Assembly (NCBI RefSeq): GCF_900110735.1
Contig: NZ_FOET01000011.1
Location: forward strand, 62,001-126,000
DNA: 64,000 nucleotides
DNA from: Streptomyces radiopugnans
Lineage (GTDB): Bacteria; Actinomycetota; Actinomycetes; Streptomycetales; Streptomycetaceae
Direction of reading: 5' to 3'
In this document: piece after piece, positions 45,467 to 53,852 of the stretch
Position numbering within the stretch: the first letter of the stretch is position 1
Layout of the letters: every line of letters starts with the position of its first letter
Made by a program: the position numbers and the translations under genes
Notes under the pieces: model-generated
Told to the model about the DNA's origin: nothing
The model's database searches: none
The model's input: the letters and a program-made list of their open reading frames with translations, nothing else

Positions 45467-46117
45467 ATGAGGGGCGAACCCACTTGCCCGAAGTGCGGCG
45501 GCCGTGTCAGGGCGCCCGGTCTCTTCGCCGACTCCTGGCAGTGCGATGTGCACGGCACGGTCCATCCGCTGCAGCCGGTGCTCCCGCCGAGCGTCGAGGC
45601 GCTCGGCGTGGTCCTCCACAGAGCCCAGGTCCCGGTGTGGATGCCCTGGCCGCTGCCGATCGGCTGGCTGTTCACCGGGATCGCCTACGCGGGCGACGAC
45701 CGCAGCGGCGGCCGCGCCACCGCCGTGGCCTGCTCCGGCCCCGGCCCGCTCGGCGGACCCGGCGAACTGCTGCTGGTCGCCGAGGAGCTGGGCGTCGGAC
45801 TGGGGGCGCGCTACGCCGGAGTGCCCGGCCCCGACCCCGGCCCGCTGATCGACGTGGACCGGCCCCCGCACGCGAAGGTCCTGGCGGCCGGACGGCCCAC
45901 CCCGCTGTGGCTGGTGGACGAGGCGCCCGAGGACCGGGCGGTGTTCGCGGGGGAGGCCCGCGGCCTGTGGCTGTGGGCGATCGTCTGGCCCGAGCAGTCC
46001 GGGATGCTGATGTACGACGAGCTGGTGCTCACGGACCTGCGGGAGGCGGGGGCCGAGGTGGAGCTGGTGCCGTGCGGGGCGCTCTCCCCCCAGTTGCTCA
46101 CCCGCCCCGGGGCCTGA
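45467..46117 (+). CDS. DUF6758-like protein with zinc-ribbon start
   Basis: 216 residues from ATG 45467 (MRGEPTCPKCGGRVRAPG). CPKC followed by WQCDVHG gives an N-terminal zinc-ribbon-like site. The rest (HRAQVPVWMPWPLPIGWLFTG, LLLVAEELGVGLGARYAG) is a compact cytoplasmic domain without a recognised catalytic motif; hydrophobic stretch near residue 60 is short. GTG 45458 is in frame with a too-close ribosome-binding site; GGGGAGG is 12 bases from 45467, so the start is uncertain by three codons. Conserved next to the SUFU gene in Streptomyces as far as I recall. Confidence 0.78.
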   Translation: MRGEPTCPKCGGRVRAPGLFADSWQCDVHGTVHPLQPVLPPSVEALGVVLHRAQVPVWMPWPLPIGWLFTGIAYAGDDRSGGRATAVACSGPGPLGGPGELLLVAEELGVGLGARYAGVPGPDPGPLIDVDRPPHAKVLAAGRPTPLWLVDEAPEDRAVFAGEARGLWLWAIVWPEQSGMLMYDELVLTDLREAGAEVELVPCGALSPQLLTRPGA

Positions 46118-46258
46118 CCGGCGGCCGGGGCCGGGTGCGGGACGGTCCGGCGCGGGACGGGCAGGGCGCGGCAGGGAACGGGCGGGGGAGGGACCGGGCG
46201 CGCGTCTGTTCTACTCTGGGGTGTCCGCCTCAGTCGTCCGCCGTGGGAGTCACATACC

Positions 46259-47104
46259 GTGCGCATCGACCTGCACACCCACTCCACCGCCTCGGACGGC
46301 ACCGACACCCCCGCCGAGCTGGTGCGCAGAGCCGCCGCCGCCGGACTGGACGTGGTGGCGCTGACCGACCACGACACGGTCGCCGGGCACGCCGAGGCGA
46401 TCGCCGCCCTCCCCGCGGGCCTCACCCTCGTCCCCGGTGCGGAGCTCTCCTGCCGCCTGGACGGTGTGAGCCTGCACATGCTGGCCTACCTGTTCGACCC
46501 GGCCGAGCCCGAGCTGGCGCGCGAGCGCGAACTCGTCCGCGACGACCGGGTGCCGCGGGCCCAGGGCATGGTCGCCAGGCTCCGCGAGCTGGGCGTGCCG
46601 ATCACCTGGGAGCGGGTCGCCGGGATCGCCGGGGACGGCTCGGTCGGCCGCCCCCACATCGCGAGCGCGATGGTGGAGCTGGGCGTCGTCGAGACCGTCT
46701 CCGACGCCTTCACCGCCGAGTGGATCGCCGACGACGGCCGCGCCTACGTCGGCAAGCACGAACTGGACCCCTTCGAGGCGGTCCGGCTGATCAAGGGCGC
46801 CGGCGGAGTAGCGGTCTTCGCGCACCCCCTGGCCGTCAAACGCGGGCGGTGCGTATCCGAGAGCGCCATCGCGGAGCTGGCCGCCGCCGGGCTCGACGGC
46901 ATCGAGGCCGACCACATGGACCACGACGCCGCGACCCGCGAGCGGCTGCGGGGCATGGCCCGTGACCTCGGTCTGCTGGCCACCGGCTCCAGCGACTACC
47001 ACGGCAGCCGCAAGACCTGCCGGCTCGGGGAGTACACCACCGACCCCGACGTCTACGCCGAGATCGCCGCCCGCGGGTCGGGCACGGCGCCCGTCTCCGC
47101 CTGA
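46259..47104 (+). CDS. PHP-domain phosphoesterase
   Basis: 281 residues. Metal-binding HTH near the start (MRIDLHTHSTASDG), TDHDTVAGH, HPLAVKRG and the final GSSDYHGSRK all match PHP motifs I-IV. Acts on phosphorylated substrates such as 3',5'-nucleotide bisphosphates or RNA ends in the YciV/RnaAB group, which this resembles by length. GGGAG nine bases before GTG 46259. marC follows 53 bases downstream, probably in the same transcript. Confidence 0.92.
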   Translation: MRIDLHTHSTASDGTDTPAELVRRAAAAGLDVVALTDHDTVAGHAEAIAALPAGLTLVPGAELSCRLDGVSLHMLAYLFDPAEPELARERELVRDDRVPRAQGMVARLRELGVPITWERVAGIAGDGSVGRPHIASAMVELGVVETVSDAFTAEWIADDGRAYVGKHELDPFEAVRLIKGAGGVAVFAHPLAVKRGRCVSESAIAELAAAGLDGIEADHMDHDAATRERLRGMARDLGLLATGSSDYHGSRKTCRLGEYTTDPDVYAEIAARGSGTAPVSA

Positions 47105-47157
47105 ACCGCCCTCAGATCCACACCGCGCGCACCGCGCACATCAAGCAAGGCAGCACC

Positions 47158-47766
47158 GTGTTCGACGTCGCCCTCTTCGGATCCGTCTTTGTCACGCTTT
47201 TCGTGATCATGGACCCGCCCGGCATCATCCCGATCTTCCTCGCCCTCTCCTCCGGACGCCCGGTCAAGGTCCAGCGCAGGATGGCGCTCCAGGCCACCGC
47301 CGTCGCCTTCGGCGTGATCGCCGTCTTCGGTCTGCTGGGGCAGCAGATCCTGGACTACCTGCACGTGTCGATCCCCGCGCTGATGGTCGCGGGCGGTCTC
47401 CTGCTGCTGCTGGTCGCCCTGGACCTGCTCACCGGCAGGGCCGAGGAGCCCACGCAGACCAAGGACGTCAACGCCGCGCTGGTGCCGCTGGGCATGCCCC
47501 TGCTGGCCGGGCCCGGCGCGATCGTCTCCGTCATCCTGGCCGTGCAGCGGGCGGACGGGCCGGCCGACCACGCCGCGGTGTGGTCGGCCATCGCCGTGCT
47601 GCACATCGTGCTCTGGCTGGTGATGCGGTACTCGCTGCTGATCATCCGCGTCATCAAGGACGGCGGCGTGGTCCTGGTGACCCGGCTCTCGGGCATGCTG
47701 CTGTCGGCGATCGCGGTGCAGCAGATCGCCAATGGCGTCACCCGGTTCATCCAGGGCGGCGGCTAG
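47158..47766 (+). CDS. MarC-family membrane protein
   Basis: 202 residues with six membrane helices in a MarC fold; signatures VTLFVIMDPPGIIPIFL and GMPLLAGPGAIVSVI. Despite the name, MarC proteins have no proven role in antibiotic resistance; an export function is presumed. Its last 20 bases overlap the 3' end of the minus-strand hydrolase gene (47747-47766). Confidence 0.9.
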   Translation: MFDVALFGSVFVTLFVIMDPPGIIPIFLALSSGRPVKVQRRMALQATAVAFGVIAVFGLLGQQILDYLHVSIPALMVAGGLLLLLVALDLLTGRAEEPTQTKDVNAALVPLGMPLLAGPGAIVSVILAVQRADGPADHAAVWSAIAVLHIVLWLVMRYSLLIIRVIKDGGVVLVTRLSGMLLSAIAVQQIANGVTRFIQGGG

Positions 47767-48622
47767 ACGGCCCGTCCCCGCAGTCGTGCCAGAAGACGGC
47801 CAGCGCCCCGGCCGTCTCCGCGGGACGCTCGGCCCCCGGCGAGTGCTCGGCCCCCGCCACCACCGTGCGCCGGGCGTCCAGCCGCCGCGCCATCTCGTCC
47901 ATCAGCGCGACCGGCCAGGCGTAGTCCACCTCGCCCGACAGCACGTGCTTGGGCAGGGGCACGGCCGCCAGCGGGCCGACCCGGTCCGGCTCGGTCAGCA
48001 ACTGGCGGCCGGTGGCGACGAGCTGCTCGGGGACGGTGGCCAGCCAGCGGCGGTGCAGGAACTCGCCGACCGCGGGGTCGGTGGCCTCGTCCGCGGCCTC
48101 GGGCGGGTCCAGGTCGCGCATCGCCCGCCACACGGACTCCATGTCCAGCACCGCCAGCGCCTCGATCAGCATCCTGGTGCGCTCCTGCTGGAGGTGCGCG
48201 ATGGCGGCGGGGCCGGAACTCATGATCGTCAGAGAGCGGAAGGGCGCCGCGTCCCGCAGCACGGCGGCACGGGCGATCAGCCCGCCCAGGGAGTGCCCCA
48301 GCAGATGGACGTGCCCGCCGAGCGCCTCCGCCTGGGCCAGCACGTCCTGGGCCAGCTCGTCCTGGGCGTACGCGCCGAGCTCGCGCGGCCCCTCGGTCTC
48401 GTACTGCCCGCGGCCGTCCACGGCCACCACACGGAAGCCCGCGCGGGCCAGCGGGGCGAGCAGGGCGATGAAGTCCTCCTTGCTGCCGGTGAACCCGGGC
48501 ACCAGCAGGGCCGTACCGGCGCGCGGCTCGCCCGCGTCGTGCACGGCGAACTCGCCGCGCGCGGTCTTCAGGCGGTACGCCCGGGCGCCGGGCGGCAGGG
48601 TCAGGGTCGGCGGCTTGCTCAT
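47747..48622 (-). CDS. alpha/beta hydrolase
   Basis: 291 residues. Nucleophile elbow GHSLGG (HLLGHSLGGLIARAAV), oxyanion turn PGFTGSKEDF, acid in the SGEVDYAWP segment and His near AGAEHSPGAE complete a triad. Cytoplasmic; substrate unknown. ATG 48622 lies seven bases after TAGCCT on the minus strand, leaderless. 3' end overlaps marC by 20 bases tail-to-tail. Confidence 0.87.
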   Translation of the reverse strand: MSKPPTLTLPPGARAYRLKTARGEFAVHDAGEPRAGTALLVPGFTGSKEDFIALLAPLARAGFRVVAVDGRGQYETEGPRELGAYAQDELAQDVLAQAEALGGHVHLLGHSLGGLIARAAVLRDAAPFRSLTIMSSGPAAIAHLQQERTRMLIEALAVLDMESVWRAMRDLDPPEAADEATDPAVGEFLHRRWLATVPEQLVATGRQLLTEPDRVGPLAAVPLPKHVLSGEVDYAWPVALMDEMARRLDARRTVVAGAEHSPGAERPAETAGALAVFWHDCGDGPSSRRPG

Positions 48623-48629
48623 GGAGGCG

Positions 48630-48635
48630 AGGCTA
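48630..48635 (-). promoter_or_regulatory. -10 box of leaderless hydrolase transcript
   Basis: TAGCCT on the minus strand, seven bases before the ATG at 48622. Confidence 0.55.
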
Positions 48636-48686
48636 ACGGCCCCCGCCCGAGCCCATACCCGCGCCCACGGCGGCGCGCATGACGGC

Positions 48687-48720
48687 GCCCGCCCCCGCCG
48701 CGGGTGCGGCGGGGGCGGGC
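48687..48720 (-). terminator. helicase-gene terminator stem
   Basis: Perfect 15-bp stem (48687-48701 with 48706-48720), four-base loop, between helicase stop and the hydrolase promoter. Confidence 0.8.
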
Positions 48721-48762
48721 GTTCGGTGTGCGCGACGGCGCGCCCGGGGGCGCGCCGTGCCG

Positions 48763-50535
48763 TCAGCTCTCCGCAGTGGTCTCCGGGGCCGCCGAGCGGG
48801 CACCGGCTCCGGCGCGGGTGCGACGGCGACGGCGCGGCCTGCGGGCCTCATCGGAGGTGTCCGCCGGCCCGTCCGCGGGTGCGCCCTCGCCGCCCTGCGC
48901 GGCCGGGACCCCGGCGTGCGCGGACTGCTCGGCCCGGCCTGTCTGGGGAGCGGCTCCGGCGCGGGTGCGACGGCGGCGGCGCGGCCTGCGGGCCTCACCG
49001 GAGGCGTCCGCCGGCGATCCGGCGTCCTCGGCCTCGCCGGCCGGGCCCGCCGGCTCCGGGGCGGTGTCGGTGCCGGGGAGCTCCGTGGACAGGCCGCCGC
49101 GGGTACGGCGGCGCCGGCGCGGGGTGCGGGTGCGCGGCGCGCGCTCCTCGGTGGCGGTCGCGGTGGCGGTGGTCGCGGCCCCGCGGCCGCGGCCCCTGCC
49201 CCCGGTCTCGCCCAGGTCCTCGACCTCCTCGGCCGCGAGCCCGGCGCGGGTGCGCTCGGCGCGCGGCAGTATCCCCTTGGTGCCCTCGGGGATGTCCAGC
49301 GCCTCGTACAGGTGCGCGGAGGTGGAGTACGTCTCCGGCGGGTCGTTGAAGTCCAGGTCCAGCGCCTTGTTGATCAGCTGCCAGCGCGGGATGTCGTCCC
49401 AGTCGACGAGGGTGACGGCCGTACCCGTGTTGCCCGCGCGGCCGGTGCGGCCGATGCGGTGCAGATAGGTCTTCTCGTCCTCCGGCGTCTGGTAGTTGAT
49501 CACGTGCGTGACGCCCTCGACGTCGATGCCGCGGGCGGCGACGTCGGTGCAGACGAGCACGTCGATCTTGCCGTTGCGGAAAGCGCGCAGCGCCTGCTCG
49601 CGCGCCCCCTGGCCCAGGTCGCCGTGCACCGCGCCCGCGGCGAAACCGCGGCGCGAGAGCTGGTCGGCCACATCGGCCGCCGTCCGCTTGGTGCGGCAGA
49701 AGATCATCGCCAGTCCGCGGCCGGTGGCCTGCAGGATCCGGGAGACCATCTCCACCTTGTCCAGCGAGTGCGCCCGGAAGACGTGCTGCGCGGTGTTGGC
49801 CACCGTCGCGCCCTCGTCGTCCGGCGCGGTGGCGCGGATGTGGGTGGGCTGCGACATGTAGCGGCGGGCCAGGGAGATGACCTGTCCCGGCATGGTCGCG
49901 GAGAACAGCATCGTCTGCCGCTTGACGGGCAGCTGCTGGATGATCTTCTCGACGTCCGGCAGGAAGCCGAGGTCGAGCATCTCGTCGGCCTCGTCCAGCA
50001 CCAGCGTGCGGATGTGCGCCAGGCTCAGCTTGCGCTGGCCGGCCAGGTCGAGCAGCCGGCCCGGGGTGCCGACGACCACGTCGACGCCCTTCTTCAGCGC
50101 CTCGACCTGGGGCTCGTAGGCGCGGCCGCCGTAGATCGCCAGCACCCGGACGTTGCGGACCTTGCCCGCGGTCAGGAGGTCGTTGGTGACCTGCTGGCAC
50201 AGCTCGCGGGTGGGGACGACCACGAGCGCCTGCGGGGCGTCGGTCAGCTGGTCCTGCGTGGCCCGGCCGGCGTCCACGTCGGCGGGGACGACGACGGAGT
50301 CCAGGAGCGGCAGGCCGAAGCCGAGGGTCTTGCCGGTGCCGGTCTTGGCCTGGCCGATGACGTCCGATCCGGACAGGGCGACCGGGAGGGTCATCTCCTG
50401 GATGGGGAACGGGGACGTGATGCCGACGGCTTCCAGTGCCTCGGCGGTCTCGGGAAGGATCCCGAGCTCTCGGAATGTGGTGGTCAGGATGCTTGCCTCT
50501 TCCGTGAGACGCGGGACGGGGGAGCGAGGGCGCAC
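48763..50535 (-). CDS. DEAD-box RNA helicase
   Basis: Up to 590 residues. Q motif (FPIQEMTLP), motif I QAKTGTGKT, Ia PTREL, Ib TPGRLLDL, II DEAD, III SAT, IV-VI (TDVAARGIDV, HRIGRTGRAG) are intact in the first 390 residues. The C-terminus is Arg-rich with repeated RPRRRRRTRAGA blocks that should bind RNA. Coordinates use the GTG at 50535, but no ribosome-binding site precedes it. A CTG at 50487 lies eight bases after GGAAGAGG (50503-50496) and gives an N-terminus LTTTFRELGILP, where family members I recall begin, so the real start is probably 50487. Cold-shock/ribosome-assembly role is inferred from the family. Confidence 0.9.
   Translation of the reverse strand: MRPRSPVPRLTEEASILTTTFRELGILPETAEALEAVGITSPFPIQEMTLPVALSGSDVIGQAKTGTGKTLGFGLPLLDSVVVPADVDAGRATQDQLTDAPQALVVVPTRELCQQVTNDLLTAGKVRNVRVLAIYGGRAYEPQVEALKKGVDVVVGTPGRLLDLAGQRKLSLAHIRTLVLDEADEMLDLGFLPDVEKIIQQLPVKRQTMLFSATMPGQVISLARRYMSQPTHIRATAPDDEGATVANTAQHVFRAHSLDKVEMVSRILQATGRGLAMIFCRTKRTAADVADQLSRRGFAAGAVHGDLGQGAREQALRAFRNGKIDVLVCTDVAARGIDVEGVTHVINYQTPEDEKTYLHRIGRTGRAGNTGTAVTLVDWDDIPRWQLINKALDLDFNDPPETYSTSAHLYEALDIPEGTKGILPRAERTRAGLAAEEVEDLGETGGRGRGRGAATTATATATEERAPRTRTPRRRRRTRGGLSTELPGTDTAPEPAGPAGEAEDAGSPADASGEARRPRRRRRTRAGAAPQTGRAEQSAHAGVPAAQGGEGAPADGPADTSDEARRPRRRRRTRAGAGARSAAPETTAES
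48804..49012 (-). repeat. two 60-base direct repeats in helicase C-terminus
   Basis: About 62 bases at 48804-48865 recur at 48951-49012 with a few changes, 147 bases apart. They code for the two copies of the Arg-rich RNA-binding block. Confidence 0.75.
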
Positions 50536-50975
50536 CCCGGGGGATCGGGGTGGGTCGTACCGCGCCGGACGCCGGCTGCCTGTCGGGCGGCCTCGCGGCG
50601 CAGGACCACGGGCTCTCGCTCAAGCGCTCGTACCGCGCGAGCGGGCCCCTCACCGCGGTCCGTACGGAACGCCCGGCTGCGTGTCTCCGCAGCCGCCACT
50701 CCGCATACGGTCCGCGTGGAGGGCGGTCGTGTCGGAGCCGATCGGGCCACCGACCGGGCATCCGTTGCGGGCCCGGGGAACGTCCCCGGAGCCCGGATAA
50801 CACAGTATGCGCAGAACCCGCTGTCAGGAAGCGGGCCTAATATCACTGTACCCCCTGATCCCGCATCCGCGCCCGGCCGATCTTCGGGTCCGGGCCGCCG
50901 CGGAGGCCGCCCCGGACCGTGCCGGATGCCTCCCGGGCAGGTCGGACGGCCTGACGGCGGGCTATTGTGCCCGGC
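50536..50975. other. long divergent region between helicase and ferritin-fold genes
   Basis: About 440 bases (490 if the helicase starts at CTG) without a gene. The 50770-50865 part is less GC-rich and holds minus-strand promoter-like boxes (TACTGT and TGTTAT on the minus strand near 50800-50815), a GGGGA/TCCCC hairpin (50770-50785) and a CCCGCT/AGCGGG hairpin (50816-50835). If transcription of the helicase begins there it has a leader of about 300 bases, as is common for cold-regulated helicases. Confidence 0.5.
50963..50968 (+). promoter_or_regulatory. -10 box of leaderless ferritin-fold transcript
   Basis: TATTGT seven bases before the ATG at 50976. Confidence 0.6.
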
Positions 50976-51749
50976 ATGGAGACGTCTGACACATCCCCCG
51001 CAGGCCCCGAGGGACCCGGGAAGGCCGAGAGGACCGGAGGAGTCGAGGAGACCGAGGAGACCGCCGTCCAGGACTGGGCCGCGGCCTCGGCCGACCCCCG
51101 GTACCGGGCGGCGGTCGTGGACCTGCTGGGCGCGCTGGCCTACGGGGAGCTGGCCGCCTTCGAGAGACTCGCGGAGGACGCCAAGCTGGCCCCGACCCTG
51201 GTGGACAAGGCGGAGCTGGCCTCCATGGCGTCGGCGGAGTTCCAGCACTTCGAGCGGCTGCGCGGCCGGCTCGCGGAGATCGGCGAGGACCCCGCCGCGG
51301 CGATGGAGCCGTTCGCCGCCGCGCTGGACGAGTTCCACCGCCAGACCGCGCCGTCGGACTGGCTGGAGGGCCTGATCAAGGCGTACGTCGGCGACTCGAT
51401 CGCCTCCGACTTCTACCGGGAGGTCGCCGCCCGCCTCGACTCCGACACCCGCGCCCTGGTGCTGGGCGTGCTGGACGACACCGGGCACTCCGGCTTCGCG
51501 GTGGAGAAGGTGCGCGGGGCCATCGAGGCCGACCCCCGTGTCGGCGGCCGGCTCGCCCTGTGGGCCCGCCGTCTGATGGGCGAGGCGCTGTCGCAGGCCC
51601 AGCGGGTGGTCGCCGAGCGCGACGCGCTGTCGACGATGCTGGTCGGCGGGGTCACCGCGGGGTTCGACCTGGCCGAGGTCGGCCGGATGTTCTCGCGGAT
51701 CACCGAGGCCCACACCAAGCGCATGGCCGCGCTGGGACTGGCGGCCTGA
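50976..51749 (+). CDS. ferritin-fold-containing protein
   Basis: 257 residues. After a polar N-terminus (1-45), a four-helix bundle with Glu and His residues in MASAEFQHFERL, LAYGELAAFERLAED and EAHTKRM; similar to the tRNA-hydroxylase/ferritin-like fold family of actinobacteria. Diiron ligands are plausible but not complete enough to name an activity. ATG 50976 has a leaderless-type -10; a GTG nine bases upstream is in frame but less likely. Expressed divergently from the helicase. Confidence 0.83.
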   Translation: METSDTSPAGPEGPGKAERTGGVEETEETAVQDWAAASADPRYRAAVVDLLGALAYGELAAFERLAEDAKLAPTLVDKAELASMASAEFQHFERLRGRLAEIGEDPAAAMEPFAAALDEFHRQTAPSDWLEGLIKAYVGDSIASDFYREVAARLDSDTRALVLGVLDDTGHSGFAVEKVRGAIEADPRVGGRLALWARRLMGEALSQAQRVVAERDALSTMLVGGVTAGFDLAEVGRMFSRITEAHTKRMAALGLAA

Positions 51750-51797
51750 GGGGCGCGCCGTGCCGCTCGGGCGGCGGGGCCTTCGGGCCGCGCCGCC

Positions 51798-52082
51798 TCA
51801 GGCCGCGCCCACGCGCGGCCGGCCGGCCGCCGGACCGCCGCGGTGGCGGGGGCGGACCAGCAGGGACAGCAGGGCCGCCGCGACCAGGGCGGCGACCACG
51901 AGGGTGGGAAGCGCGTACCCGGGGCCCAGCACCACGCGCGTGATCACGCCGCCGCCGAAGGCGGCCGCGGGTCCGGTGACCAGAACCAGGGACCGGTCGC
52001 GGAACCGGTCCGCGAAACGGTGGCCGGCGACGAGGGCGACGGCGAGACCGACGAGCGCCGAGCCGAGCACTTCCCAGAGCAT
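51798..52082 (-). CDS. small membrane protein, 94 residues
   Basis: Three hydrophobic segments (about 6-22, 31-50, 56-75) with a basic, Pro/Gly-rich tail (RPRHRGGPAAGRPRVG). AGGAGGA precedes ATG 52082, so translation is well supported. No recognised domain. Lies between the ferritin-fold gene (convergent) and the DUF3107 gene on the same strand. Confidence 0.75.
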   Translation of the reverse strand: MLWEVLGSALVGLAVALVAGHRFADRFRDRSLVLVTGPAAAFGGGVITRVVLGPGYALPTLVVAALVAAALLSLLVRPRHRGGPAAGRPRVGAA

Positions 52083-52154
52083 TGGGTCCTCCTGCGGGCC
52101 GGTGGGGTGCGCATCGGGCTACTCGGTCCTACCCAGGGCGCGCCGAGGACGAAA

Positions 52155-52189
52155 CGGAGGGCCGGGCGGGAATCCCGCCCGGCCCTCCG
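52155..52189 (-). terminator. DUF3107 terminator
   Basis: Palindrome of 17 bp per arm (52155-52171 with 52173-52189); on the minus strand it is followed by TTTCGTCC. Effective stem about 15 bp with a small loop. Confidence 0.8.
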
Positions 52190-52260
52190 TACACCGCTCC
52201 GCAGACCTCGCGGCCGGTCCCGTCGCCGGGTTCCGGAGTGCCGCGGACCTCTGCGGGTCC

Positions 52261-52488
52261 TTACAGGGCCCCGAAGCCCACCTTGCGGCCGCTGGGCTCG
52301 CCGATGTCCACGTAGGCCAGCCGGTCGGCCGGGACGACCACCCGGCGACCGTGCTCGTCCACCAGGCTGAGCAGCTGCGACTTGCCGGTCAGCGCCTCGG
52401 CGACGGTGCGCTCGATCTCCTCGGCCGTCTGCCCGCTCTCCAGAACGATCTCGCGGGGCGCGTGCTGCACGCCGATCTTGACCTCCAC
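52261..52488 (-). CDS. DUF3107 small protein, 75 residues
   Basis: GTG 52488 (VEVKIGVQHAPREIVLES) with GGAAGGGA upstream; matches the DUF3107 length and ends SGRKVGFGAL. Cytoplasmic ubiquitin-like beta-grasp protein of unknown function, conserved across actinobacteria. Located 174 bases from the TetR gene, same strand, but transcribed separately by its own leader. Confidence 0.88.
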   Translation of the reverse strand: MEVKIGVQHAPREIVLESGQTAEEIERTVAEALTGKSQLLSLVDEHGRRVVVPADRLAYVDIGEPSGRKVGFGAL

Positions 52489-52662
52489 GGCTATGTCCCT
52501 TCCGAACGGTTGGTGATTCTCCCTGGCTGAGCCGGGGCGGGGTGCGCGGGCAGGCCGCGCCGTCATGCCAGCAACATTAGCCCTCACGGGGGCGGTGGGC
52601 CGCTCGCGACCGCACGCCGACAGCGAACACCGGACGGTCGCGCGGCGGAGGGCGGCCACGGG

Positions 52663-53289
52663 TCAGCCGTGCATCGGGAAGCCCGCGATGCCCCGCCAGG
52701 ACAGCGAGGAGATGAGCCTGGTGGCGGTGTCGCGCGGGACCTTCTGCCCGGCGCTCAGCCAGTACCGGGCGGTGATCTGCGCCATGCCGCACAGCCCGAC
52801 GGCCAGCAGCATCGCCTGGTCCGGGGGCAGGTCCGTGTCCTCGGAGATCACCTCGCTGACCGCCTCGGCGCAGTCCAGGCTCACCTTGTCCACGCGGTCG
52901 CGCACCGCGGGCTCGTTGGTCAGGTCGGACTCGAAGACGAGCCGGAACGCCCCGCCCTCGTCCTCCACGTACGCGAAGTAGGCCTCCATCGTCGCCGCGA
53001 CCCGGTGCTTGTTGTCCGAGGTCGAGGCCAGTGCCGCGCGCACCGACTGGACCAGCGCCTCGCAGTGCTGGTCGAGCAGGGCCAGGTACAGGTCGAGCTT
53101 GCCGGGGAAGTGCTGGTACAGCACCGGCTTGCTGACACCCGCGCGCTCGGCGATGTCGTCCATGGCCGCGGCGTGGTAGCCCTGGGCGACGAACACCTCC
53201 TGTGCCGCACCGAGCAACTGGTTGCGTCGGGCCCGGCGTGGCAGCCGTGTGCCACGCGGGCGTGCCTCGGTCTGCTCGATGGCTGTCAC
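52663..53289 (-). CDS. TetR-family transcriptional regulator
   Basis: 208 residues. N-terminal helix-turn-helix AAAMDDIAERAGVSKPVLYQHFPGKLDLYLALLD (about 40-70) and an all-helical ligand-binding domain. Start GTG 53289 follows AGGAGG. C-terminal region has Cys/Trp residues that could line the ligand pocket (CGMAQITARYWLSAG). Target genes are not evident; the acidic gene upstream and DUF3107 downstream are the nearest candidates. Confidence 0.9.
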   Translation of the reverse strand: MTAIEQTEARPRGTRLPRRARRNQLLGAAQEVFVAQGYHAAAMDDIAERAGVSKPVLYQHFPGKLDLYLALLDQHCEALVQSVRAALASTSDNKHRVAATMEAYFAYVEDEGGAFRLVFESDLTNEPAVRDRVDKVSLDCAEAVSEVISEDTDLPPDQAMLLAVGLCGMAQITARYWLSAGQKVPRDTATRLISSLSWRGIAGFPMHG

Positions 53290-53454
53290 GCTCGCCTCCT
53301 GGGGTCTCCCTGGAACGCCTCCCGGGCAGGGCCCGGACCGAGCCCCGGGGGTCCGGGGCCCGGGGAATCCGGAGAGAGGTCGTCGATACTTCCGCGCGCG
53401 GGGTGCGCTGCGTCCGCCATCGTACTTTTGGGTAAACCGCCTGTGCGTCCGGCG

Positions 53455-53472
53455 GGCGCGGAAATCCGCGCC
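53455..53472 (-). terminator. hairpin after the acidic-protein gene
   Basis: Seven-bp stem GGCGCGG/CCGCGCC (53455-53461 with 53466-53472), loop AAAT, 21 bases beyond the stop of the minus-strand gene at 53494. Confidence 0.5.
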
Positions 53473-53493
53473 TCGAACGTGCGGTGTATCGGT

Positions 53494-53730
53494 TTAGCGG
53501 TAATCGTCCTCGTCCAGTTCGACGACGCGCGCCTGCTCGGCGGCGTCCGCGGGGTTCACCTCCGGTGAGCCGGTGGCCAGCGGCGGCGCGTCCCCGCGGG
53601 GCAGGACCTCCGCGTGCTGTTCGGCCGCGTCCGCCTCGGGAGCCTCGACTCCGAACCGCTCGGCCGCGGGCCTCTCGTCCTCGTCCTCGAACCGGTCGAA
53701 GGTGTCGGGGTCGGTGGGGTCAACAGACAT
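53494..53730 (-). CDS. small acidic protein, 78 residues
   Basis: Highly acidic (many Asp/Glu; DPDTFDRFEDEDER near the start, ELDEDDYR at the end), no hydrophobic stretch, likely disordered. ATG 53730 is supported by AAAGAGGAT upstream. Function unknown; proteins of this type are common in Streptomyces. Separated from the TetR gene by 204 bases and from the 53853 hydrolase (divergent) by 122. Confidence 0.75.
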   Translation of the reverse strand: MSVDPTDPDTFDRFEDEDERPAAERFGVEAPEADAAEQHAEVLPRGDAPPLATGSPEVNPADAAEQARVVELDEDDYR

Positions 53731-53840
53731 GACGATCCTCTTTCCAGGCTGAAGGGGTTCCACACGAGCCTAGGAGAGGAGAATTGCGGAGGCGAGGAAG
53801 GTGTGACCCCGAACACGTGAGAGCGACAGTGATCGTCTCG

Positions 53841-53846
53841 TAACAT
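53841..53846 (+). promoter_or_regulatory. -10 box of leaderless hydrolase transcript
   Basis: TAACAT six bases before the ATG at 53853. Confidence 0.6.
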
Positions 53847-53852
53847 TGCCCC

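Noticed and set aside
50550..50840. 96-codon open frame in the helicase leader
   Set aside because: No start signal or domain; overlaps the promoter-like AT-richer part.
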